A DNA stretch of 64,000 nucleotides from Symbiodinium natans (taxonomy: Eukaryota; Sar; Dinophyceae; Suessiales; Symbiodiniaceae). The notes below the pieces were generated by a model. That model saw only the letters and a program-made list of their open reading frames with translations, was not told the DNA's origin and made no database searches. Of the stretch, positions 58,140 to 64,000 are shown piece after piece; positions within the stretch are counted from its first letter, which is position 1; each line of letters opens with the position of its first letter. Both the position numbers and the translations under genes were made by a program. The DNA lies in the NCBI GenBank assembly GCA_905221605.1, contig CAJNDS010000546.1:318501-382500 (forward strand), given 5' to 3'.

Positions 58140-58640
58140 GGCCAGGTAGGGGTCGGTGGCTTAAAGGAGTTTAAAGGCGCTTAGGGTGTAGGAGTTTAGG
58201 GCTTAAGAGTTTGGGGTTTAGGAATTTCAGACTTCAGGTTTTGGGAGTTGCGGTTTCTTGGAGTTTAGGGCTTTTGGGTTGGGGGTCTGGGGTCTGCGGT
58301 TTTGGGGTTTCAGGATGTAGGAAGCCTTGCTGGTCAAGGGCTTTGGTTCAGGGTACAGTTGGGGGCGGGGCGGGGGGGGAGGGTGGGGGTCTTGTTCTCT
58401 CAATGTTTGGGGTTTGGGGCTTGGGCCTCAGGGTTTAGGGTTAGGGTTTGGGGGTTGGTTCTCTGGTTACGGTTTAGGCGTGCGGGTCAGGGGGGAGGGA
58501 GGGTGATAGCTTTGTGTATCTTCTCGTTTAGGGTTTCGGGGTTCAGGGGTTTAGGGTTTTCGTTGTCGGCCGGCAGGTGGAGCGATGGCCCTAAACCCCG
58601 AGCCCTACAAACCAAGCAGGCAGTATAGCATAAGACCCAA
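58140..58640. other. G-rich stretch, no firm gene
   Basis: Diffuse TTTGGGG/TTTAGGG derivatives give long valine/glycine-rich frames that are translation of repeats, not genes. Confidence 0.6.
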
Positions 58641-58646
58641 TCTCAG

Positions 58647-58681
58647 GAGGACCCGGAGTGCAATCCCTACACTTCAGAAGG
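58647..58681 (+). CDS. Candidate exon
   Basis: CCAATCTCAG / EDPECNPYTSE / GTTCAAGG. Confidence 0.5.
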
Positions 58682-58729
58682 GTTCAAGGGTTTAGGGAGT
58701 TTTGGAAGCCTAAACGGTCAACTCTCCAA

Positions 58730-59276
58730 AATTTAAGAGCCTCCGGCTCAAGCCGCCGACCCCACCAGAGCATAGTTGAAAGGTCTAAAACCGCTTGTGG
58801 GCTCAAAGGATGCTTTCCTCATCGCATGGTTCGAAGAGCATCGCAGCCTGCTCGGCAGAATCCCAAAAAGTTGTGAGACGCTCGCGCCTCTGTGAAACGT
58901 GGGGGGGGGGGGGGGGGGGGGGTAGCACCAGGACCCAAATGGGGCAATTTGTTGAACAAAGGCCAGACCCAGCACCCGTGTTGGGTAGCAGGCGGGGGTG
59001 GCCCCTTTTCTTTGATGCCTGATTACGATCCTTGAAGTGTGGGGGGGAAAGGTAGGGGGGGGGGGGGGGGAAGGGGGGGGGAAAGGGGGGTTGGGGGTAA
59101 AAAGTGGTTTGGGTTTTTCCAAAAAAGCCCCTATGCCCTGTGCAAAACCGCCTATGGTCCATGAGTTTACGCGGCGTGGGTCGCCTGGCTTCTCCACGGG
59201 AAAAGCTGCCGGGGTGCCCCCCCCTACCCCCCCCCCCCCCCCCCCCCCCCCCTCCCCCCCCCCCCCCCCCCCCCCC

Positions 59277-59312
<36 letters not shown>

Positions 59313-59370
59313 CCCCCCTCGTTTTGGGGGAGGGAAAAAGCCAACACGCCGCCAGGGTCGGCGGACCCCC
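58730..59370 (-). mobile_element. Dispersed 600-bp element, copy B
   Basis: TTTAAGAGCCTCCGGCTCAA...CACGCCGCCAGGGTCGGCGG; same order of blocks as 38235-38860, with much longer C/G runs (59216-59320). Confidence 0.7.
59216..59320. repeat. poly-C tract with sparse T
   Basis: About 100 bp, nearly all C. Confidence 0.85.
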
Positions 59371-59486
59371 TAAACCCGAAACCCCCAACCCCAAATCCTA
59401 AACCCCAAACCCTGAACTCCAAACCCGAAACCCGAAACCCTAAACCCCAAACCCTAAACCCTAGACCCAACCTTGGCCCCGCGCAG

Positions 59487-59538
59487 GTCGGAGTCAACAC
59501 CTGCGTGGCAGCCACAGCTCGGCTGGCGAATGCCTCTC
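59487..59538 (+). CDS. Candidate exon, membrane pyrophosphatase-like
   Basis: Acceptor CCCCGCGCAG; VGVNTCVAATARLANAS. This fits the conserved G-[MV]-x(3)-V-x-A-x(2)-R-x(3)-A stretch at the end of the helix preceding the cytosolic loop in membrane H+-pyrophosphatases (family knowledge). GA-type donor GATCATG; in-frame TGA at 59544. Confidence 0.5.
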
Positions 59539-59539
59539 G

Positions 59540-60165
59540 ATCATGATCAGGGTTTAGGGTTTAGGGCTAGGGTTTAGGATTTGGGCTTTAGGGTTCAGGG
59601 TTCAGGGTTCAGGGTTTAGGGTTTAGGGTATGGGGTTTAGGGTTTAGGGTTTAGGGTTTAGGGTGTAGGGGAGGGGTGCAAGCTTGGACCCCTCCCCCTC
59701 TTCTGGTGGGGTTAGGGTTTAGGGCTTTCGGGTTTAGGGTTTAGGGCTGTAGGGTTTAAGGTTTGGGCTCGAGGGCTTCAGGGCTTTAGGCTTTGGAGGG
59801 GGGGGGGTTTAGGGCTTAAGGGCTTAAGGGCTTTAGGGCATTAGGGCTTTAGAGCTTTCGAGCTTTAGAGCTTGAGAGCTTTAGGGCTTTTGGGCTTTGG
59901 CACCATTTTGGGTCTCAAGCAATAATTGTGTTTTGGTCTTCAGTGTTTTTCGGTACCCTTTTGAAGGTTTTCCTTCAAGTACTCCTGTTCATTGGTAGAA
60001 GCAGAGACCCCTCGAAGGCAAACAAAAATAGCAAAAAAACGAGAAAACAAAAGACATTCCTTAGATTCTTGCGGGTCTTTCTTTTTTGCGGAAGCTGTGG
60101 GAGCACTCATTTCAACTGCAGCGAGGTTTAAGAGCCTAGTACACTGTTTAGGGATTAGGGTGTAG
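59540..60165. other. Repeat and T/A-rich spacer
   Basis: TTTAGGG runs, GGGCTTTAGAGCTTT-type repeats (59800-59890) and a poly-purine stretch; frames here are not convincing. Confidence 0.5.
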
Positions 60166-60175
60166 GGTCTTCAAG

Positions 60176-60201
60176 CTGAAGCTGCTGGGCGGCCAAGACA
60201 A
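60176..60201 (+). CDS. Small candidate exon
   Basis: GGTCTTCAAG / LKLLGGQD / strong donor GTAAGGCC. Confidence 0.45.
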
Positions 60202-60365
60202 GTAAGGCCCATTTCAGCTGGCATTTTCCCCCCGCATCTTCCCCTGTGGTGCCCTTGCATGCCCCTTATAGAAGCCCTCACATGACAGACACCTGGGAGG
60301 GTTAGGGTTTAAGGGTTTAGGGTTTAGGGTTTAGGGTTTAGGGTTTAGGGTAACTCACTTCAAAG

Positions 60366-60426
60366 CTGTCCTTGAGAAGGCTATGGGAGAGCAGCTGGAG
60401 ACATCAGCCGTTGGCTCAGCTTGCAA
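60366..60426 (+). CDS. Candidate exon
   Basis: CACTTCAAAG acceptor; VLEKAMGEQLETSAVGSAC; donor GTGTTGC. Phase fits 59487-59538. Confidence 0.55.
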
Positions 60427-60507
60427 GTGTTGCTTTCGGGTTTAGGGTTTCGGGTTTCGGGTTTCGGTTTACGGGTTTAGGGTTGCAGACGACTGTAGTG
60501 TTGACAG

Positions 60508-60538
60508 CCCGTCTGCGCACATGCTGTCCTTAAGCCCC
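60508..60538 (+). CDS. Small candidate exon
   Basis: GTGTTGACAG / PSAHMLSLSP / GTATGTTT. Phase fits 60366-60426 on the left and 60902 on the right. Confidence 0.45.
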
Positions 60539-60748
60539 GTATGTTTCGAGTTGGCGCGAGATGAATATACCTCCTAAGTCCGAAGCCCTAATTCTGGAGC
60601 ACTCTAATTACGCCCGCCGCCCCCCCCCCCCGCCCCGAAACGCTAAACCCTGAACCCTAAATCCCCAAATCTGAGGGCGTTTCCTTGGTCTGAGATCTGC
60701 GGTATGGGGGCGCTTCTAGAGGGTTTTATAAGTGCGGAACAGTTTCAG

Positions 60749-60831
60749 GGCCCACACAAAAAGCTCTCCGAACTATCCTCTGACAAACATTGTGCGTCAG
60801 TGCGAGAACTGATGACTGTTGAACTGGCCAT
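60749..60831 (+). CDS. Candidate exon, 27 codons
   Basis: GAACAGTTTCAG acceptor; GPHKKLSELSSDKHCASVRE then LMTVELA; donor GTGAACTT. Its phase does not fit 60902, so it may be alternative or belong elsewhere. Confidence 0.5.
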
Positions 60832-60901
60832 GTGAACTTGTGCAACCCTAAACTCTACAGCCTAAACCCTAAACCCTAAACCCTAAACCGAGCCAAATCA
60901 G

Positions 60902-61007
60902 GTTACTCTGGGCATGCGAACGGGCGCGATTGGGGGACTGCTGTCCACGAGCCTTGGCCTAGGCCGGGGGGTGCTGCAGTTTCTTGTGGGCTGCTGGAAG
61001 GAAGCAG
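60902..61007 (+). CDS. Candidate exon, membrane pyrophosphatase-like helix
   Basis: Acceptor AGCCAAATCAG; VTLGMRTGAIGGLLSTSLGL then a less typical GRGVLQFLVGCWKEA; donor GTAAAAGG. R-[TS]-G-A-[IV]-x-G-[FL]-L is characteristic of the helix after the first cytosolic loop in membrane pyrophosphatases. A GC donor at 60963, in the same phase, would join STSLGL to GGLAAMWLV of the next piece. Confidence 0.6.
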
Positions 61008-61026
61008 GTAAAAGGGTGTACATAGC

Positions 61027-61126
61027 CCTAAGGGTCCATGTACCTAAATATGGAATACTTGAGTATCTACTATATAGGGACTTTGCGGCCCAAGTATATA
61101 ATAATGAATTACATGGACTCTTGGGG
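61027..61126. mobile_element. F1 element
   Basis: CCCTAAGGGTCCATGTACCT...GAATTACATGGACTCTTGGGG. Confidence 0.7.
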
Positions 61127-61316
61127 TACGGTTAGGGGTCGCGGGTTTAGATGGGCTGAACTTGAATACGTTCAGGATCTTGTGTGGGGTTTGGCTGCGG
61201 TTTTGGGTTCAGGGGTTAGGACCAGCCCTAGACCCTAGACCCTAAACCCTAAATCCTAAACCCAACCCCGAACCCTAAACCCTAAACCCCAAACCAGCAC
61301 GTCCCAAGACGTCCAG

Positions 61317-61354
61317 GCGGCTTGGCCGCGATGTGGCTCGTGTGCGGCGCCCCA
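61317..61354 (+). CDS. Candidate exon, hydrophobic
   Basis: CAAGACGTCCAG acceptor; GLAAMWLVCGAP; donor GTTTTGGG. Phase fits 60902. Confidence 0.5.
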
Positions 61355-61535
61355 GTTTTGGGGGGAAGGGGGGGTTTAGGGCTTAGGGTTTAGGGTTTCG
61401 GGTTTAGGGTTTAGGGTTTGGGGTTTCGGGGTTAAGCTTTAGGGTTTAGGGTTTTGGGTTAGGGTTTCGGGAGCCTAATGAATTGGTCCAGGGACTAGGG
61501 AGCTAAGCTTTAGGCCTTCTTCTCTTCTCCCACAG

Positions 61536-61738
61536 CGAAAGAGTCCAGCGTAACTGTACTCTCAGCCTGTGTTAGGGCTGTCGAGCAGAGCCGTGTTCGG
61601 CTCCGGCATGTGACTGTGCACACGCGGTCTATGACCCTCAGTGCTCTCACTCGGCCCGAGGGCCCGGTTGCGAGAAACACAACCACTTCACTGTGCGGCA
61701 CATGTGCCCAAGCCACAGTGCGGAAACTTGAATGCTGA
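61536..61738 (+). CDS. Open block with stop, 66 codons, uncertain exon
   Basis: Preceded by the best acceptor in the window (TTCTTCTCTTCTCCCACAG); KESSVTVLSACVRAVEQSRV, RLRHVTVHTRSMTLSALTRP and CGTCAQATVRKLEC, TGA at 61736. If used it ends a protein here, which conflicts with a pyrophosphatase spanning to 63.6 kb. Could be an alternative terminal exon or another gene's end. Confidence 0.45.
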
Positions 61739-61739
61739 T

Positions 61740-62039
61740 CTGTGGGACTTTGATTACAACCTACTCCTGATACAAGCTACGGATGGCTGTTTCGGGTGCG
61801 GTGACCGCTTGCCCTGAAAATCAGTGAACGGTCACAGTGCCTGCGAACAGCTGACTTGCAGCTGCGCCTCTGTTGCCTGCTTAGGAAGTTGGTTGTCATC
61901 AGTCCATATCCATAGGTCGCCCACCCGAAGGATGGCCTGGTAAGTGACCTGAGTTCAATGTGGGCCCTCGGTGAATGATGACTGCCCGGATGTGATACGG
62001 AATCGTATCCGTTTGCATAACGGATGCATCCCTCCCCAG
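61740..62039. other. Heptamer-free sequence, possible 3' UTR / 5' leader
   Basis: About 480 bp (61740-62220) without a heptamer. A strong donor-like GCCTGGTAAGTGACC at 61939 suggests a short exon near 61890-61938. Confidence 0.4.
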
Positions 62040-62094
62040 AAAGTGGGGGGCACGTACTCGGCTTTCAGCAAGGGAGCTTCACACAGCGATGCAG
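62040..62094 (+). CDS. Candidate exon
   Basis: GCATCCCTCCCCAG acceptor; KVGGTYSAFSKGASHSDA; donor GTGTGTCG. Confidence 0.6.
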
Positions 62095-62461
62095 GTGTGT
62101 CGATCTCTCGCCGACGCTATTCCAGCTTCGGGCCTTTTGGAATTTAGGATGCGAAGGCTGTTTAGGTTGTTTGAGGCCTCTGTGTTTTCACTGTGGCTCC
62201 AGGGCTTTAAGCGGACATGTAAACCCTAAACCCTATTTTCCTAATCCTTAAGACTCTGACCTCATCACCACCTCAACTTAACCCTCCCCAGACCCCTGGG
62301 AGGATCCCAAAGTAGAGCCCCCAAGTATTGCCCTATACTATCCTGCCCGGGTCTGGGTAGCACAGCCCTAAGCCCTCAACCCTAAACCCTACCCCCCAAA
62401 CCCTAAACCCTAAACCTTAAACCTTAAACCCTAAACCCTAAACCCTAAACCCAAACTTAAG

Positions 62462-62523
62462 GACGCTGGACACGACTGCCCTGTCCGGATTCGGCTCAGG
62501 CAGGTTCTTCAGCAGTTCATGTG
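62462..62523 (+). CDS. Candidate exon, 20 codons
   Basis: CCCAAACTTAAG acceptor after a CCCTAAA array; DAGHDCPVRIRLRQVLQQFM; donor GTTTTAGG. Confidence 0.55.
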
Positions 62524-62631
62524 GTTTTAGGAGTTTAAGGGTTTTCGGAGTTTGCGCCCCTGAGAAAAGGGCCACCTCATGGGGGGGGGGGGGGGGGGGG
62601 TGTGAAGGAAGGGTCTGGAATTCGCTTGCAG

Positions 62632-62656
62632 GTTGCAATCTCTGAACTCGGACCCC
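62632..62656 (+). CDS. Micro-exon candidate
   Basis: TTCGCTTGCAG / VAISELGP / GTTTAGG. Confidence 0.4.
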
Positions 62657-62704
62657 GTTTAGGTCCTGAATTTCTCAGGGCTATCAGCCCTAAACCCTAT
62701 CTTA

Positions 62705-62820
62705 CCCCAAAAGTGCATGTACCTCATTGGCATTGGTATATACTTGGGCCCGAAAGTCCCTATATGCGAGGTACTTGACTGTAAGGCACAAGTATTCCCT
62801 ACTTAGGTACATGGACCCTT
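62705..62820. mobile_element. F1 element
   Basis: CCCCAAAAGTGCATGTACCT...CTTAGGTACATGGACCCTT. Confidence 0.65.
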
Positions 62821-62864
62821 GCCCTAAACCCTAACTAAACCCTAAACCCTAAACCTTGGGTGAG

Positions 62865-62925
62865 ACCCCTTTCAACAACCCGAATTCTACCAAAGTACCT
62901 TTCTATTACCAGCCCTGGGATGCTG
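62865..62925 (+). CDS. Candidate exon, 20 codons
   Basis: CTTGGGTGAG acceptor; TPFNNPNSTKVPFYYQPWDA; donor GTTTAGGG. Phase fits both 61354 and a 63615 start. Confidence 0.6.
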
Positions 62926-63179
62926 GTTTAGGGTTTAGGGTTTAGGGAGAGGCATGGGTTCTTGGGGATTTGCACTTCCCCCCCACCCTCCCTCCCGGTA
63001 CTGAGGTATAGGATTTCCGATAATTTGAACCCTACGCCCTAAACCCTAAACCTTAAACCCTGAACCCTGAACCTTAAACCCTAAACCCTAACCCTAAACC
63101 CTAAACTCTACAGGTGTGGGGTTGTTAGATTTTCAGCTCAACTCTTCTCCTCGCCCGGAACTCTTCTCCTCGCCCGGTC

Positions 63180-63510
63180 TACTCCTCGCTCATCCCCGGA
63201 GTGCCCAACCCCAAAGTGTCCCTGGAGTGCCCAACTCTAGAGTGTGCCTGGAGTGCCCAACCTCAAAGAGGCCCAACCCCAGAGTCTCGCTAGGGTGCCC
63301 AACCCCAGAGTGTGCCCGGAGGTGCCCAGCCCCAGAGTCTCCCACCCCAGAGTCTCCCTGGAGTGCCCAACCCCAGATTCTCCCTGGCCCGAGCTAGAGT
63401 GCCCAACCCCCCCAGAGTGTCCCTGAGTGCCCAACCCCAGAGTCTCCCTCGAGTGGCGCCCAACCCCCCCACAGTGTTGCTGGAGTGCCCAACCCCAGAG
63501 TATCTCCACC
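63180..63510 (+). repeat. Minisatellite, about 13 units of 20-30 bp
   Basis: Core GGAGTGCCCAACCCCAGAGT with CTCCCT or GTGTCCCT; frames on both strands are repetitive and not taken as genes. Confidence 0.85.
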
Positions 63511-63612
63511 AAGAGAGGGTGGGGATGTTCGAAGTAAAATTTTTTTTATACCGACATGTGAGGGTCATATAGCAAGGGACCCAAGTACTTCGGATCGCCC
63601 TGCAGACTGCAG

Positions 63613-63679
63613 AGGTGCCAGCCTCGTCTCTTTCTACCTGCGCGTGGGGGGCGGCATCTTTTCCAAGGCGGAAGTGCCG
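63613..63679 (+). CDS. H+-translocating pyrophosphatase exon (partial gene)
   Basis: Acceptor CAGACTGCAG (or AG at 63614); GASLVSFYLRVGGGIFSKA, matching the highly conserved GAS-x(2)-x-F-x-R-V-G-G-G-I-[FY]-[ST]-K-A motif that opens the first catalytic cytosolic region of membrane pyrophosphatases (K-A-A-D-V-G-A-D normally follows). The enzyme couples PPi hydrolysis to proton pumping in vacuolar/acidocalcisome membranes. Ends at GTTTAGGG or, to preserve KA, at GAAGTG. The remaining exons would lie beyond the window. Confidence 0.7.
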
Positions 63680-63807
63680 GTTTAGGGTTTAGGGTTTAGG
63701 GTTTAGGGTTTAGGGTTTAGGGTTTAGGGTTTAGGGTTTAGGGTTTAGGGTTTAGGGTTTAGGGTTTAGGGTTTAGGGTTTAGGGTTTAGGGTTTAGGGT
63801 TTAGGGT
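63680..63807 (-). repeat. TTTAGGG array, 18 units
   Basis: Perfect units starting at the donor of the pyrophosphatase exon. Confidence 0.95.
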
Positions 63808-64000
63808 GCCGTGTGAACGTTCAAGAGCCCTCGTAGGGGGGGGGGGGGTTCAAGGTCTTTGTTGCGGCCTAGCCCTAAACCCTTAACCGTAAACCCTAAG
63901 CCCTAAACCCTGAACCCTGAACCCTGAACCTTAAACCCTAAACCCAAACTCTAAACCTTTAAGAAGGTTTGGGGGTGGGGTACCTAATCCCGAAATCGCC

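Noticed and set aside
58211-58628. GFRVWGLGFRV-type frames here and LNPKPQTLNPKP-type frames elsewhere
   Set aside because: Direct translation of heptamer variants; such peptides appear in automatic annotations but are repeat artefacts.
63116-63572. Several frames on both strands
   Set aside because: They read a GTGCCCAACCCCAGAGT minisatellite.
1-64000. A true chromosome end
   Set aside because: Heptamer blocks of both orientations are scattered throughout, with unique DNA between them and no terminal one-way array.
1-64000. CRISPR array, tRNA, rRNA or bacterial operon
   Set aside because: No spaced palindromic repeat-spacer structure, no cloverleaf or rRNA core recognised; the splice-like, repeat-filled organisation is eukaryotic.

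Overview
This window looks like nuclear DNA of a dinoflagellate or close alveolate (inference). About a quarter to a third of it is the plant/alveolate-type telomere heptamer TTTAGGG/CCCTAAA and its variants (visual estimate), in well over a hundred interstitial blocks of both orientations. Between the blocks lie short, mostly GC-rich unique islands of 30-260 bp. Many of these begin after AG, hold an open plus-strand frame and end at GT, GC or GA. All convincing coding islands are on the + strand, and GC and GA donors are common; both are known dinoflagellate traits. I see no bacterial operon, rRNA, tRNA, CRISPR or viral gene.

Main reading: the window is a run of intron-rich genes whose introns are built from telomere heptamers and short palindromic elements (introners / MITE-like elements). 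The recurring order is CCCTAAA array - exon - TTTAGGG array, so many introns start with (TTTAGGG)n and end with (CCCTAAA)n and could fold back on themselves. The heptamer itself often supplies the donor (GTTTAGGG, GCTTAGGG, GATTTAGGG, or GTAAACCC from the other strand). At least nine palindromic element families are interspersed. Several are nested in one another or split by heptamer blocks, and two families appear to carry splice sites in their terminal repeats.

Layout. 0.3-15.1 kb: about 50 small candidate exons of unrecognised gene(s). Four of them (10258-11284) join in one open frame. 15.2-17.3 kb: the one long coding block, a 25-unit FNIP-type leucine-rich-repeat protein, followed by a CAA/CAG-rich tract. 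17.8-26.4 kb: more candidate exons. 26.4-33 kb: exon-poor, with a 407-bp tandem duplication, a complex GC-rich repeat and nested elements. 33-37 kb: the best-supported exons of unknown function (33107-33357, 34259-34515, 36443-36680) and a 250-bp triplicated element. 38.2 and 58.7 kb: two copies of a 600-bp dispersed element. 39.5-51.4 kb: many candidate exons; one near 43.27 kb ends at a stop and is followed by array-free sequence, a possible gene end. 52-57 kb: exons encoding several hydrophobic segments, so probably a membrane protein. 57.1-63.7 kb: pieces resembling a membrane H+-translocating pyrophosphatase, running off the right edge.

Limits. A 20-30 codon frame is open by chance quite often, so single short exons are hypotheses. 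They are scored by splice signals, third-position GC, hydrophobicity and phase agreement with neighbours. Gene boundaries cannot be fixed without transcripts. Element borders are accurate to roughly 5-10 bp.
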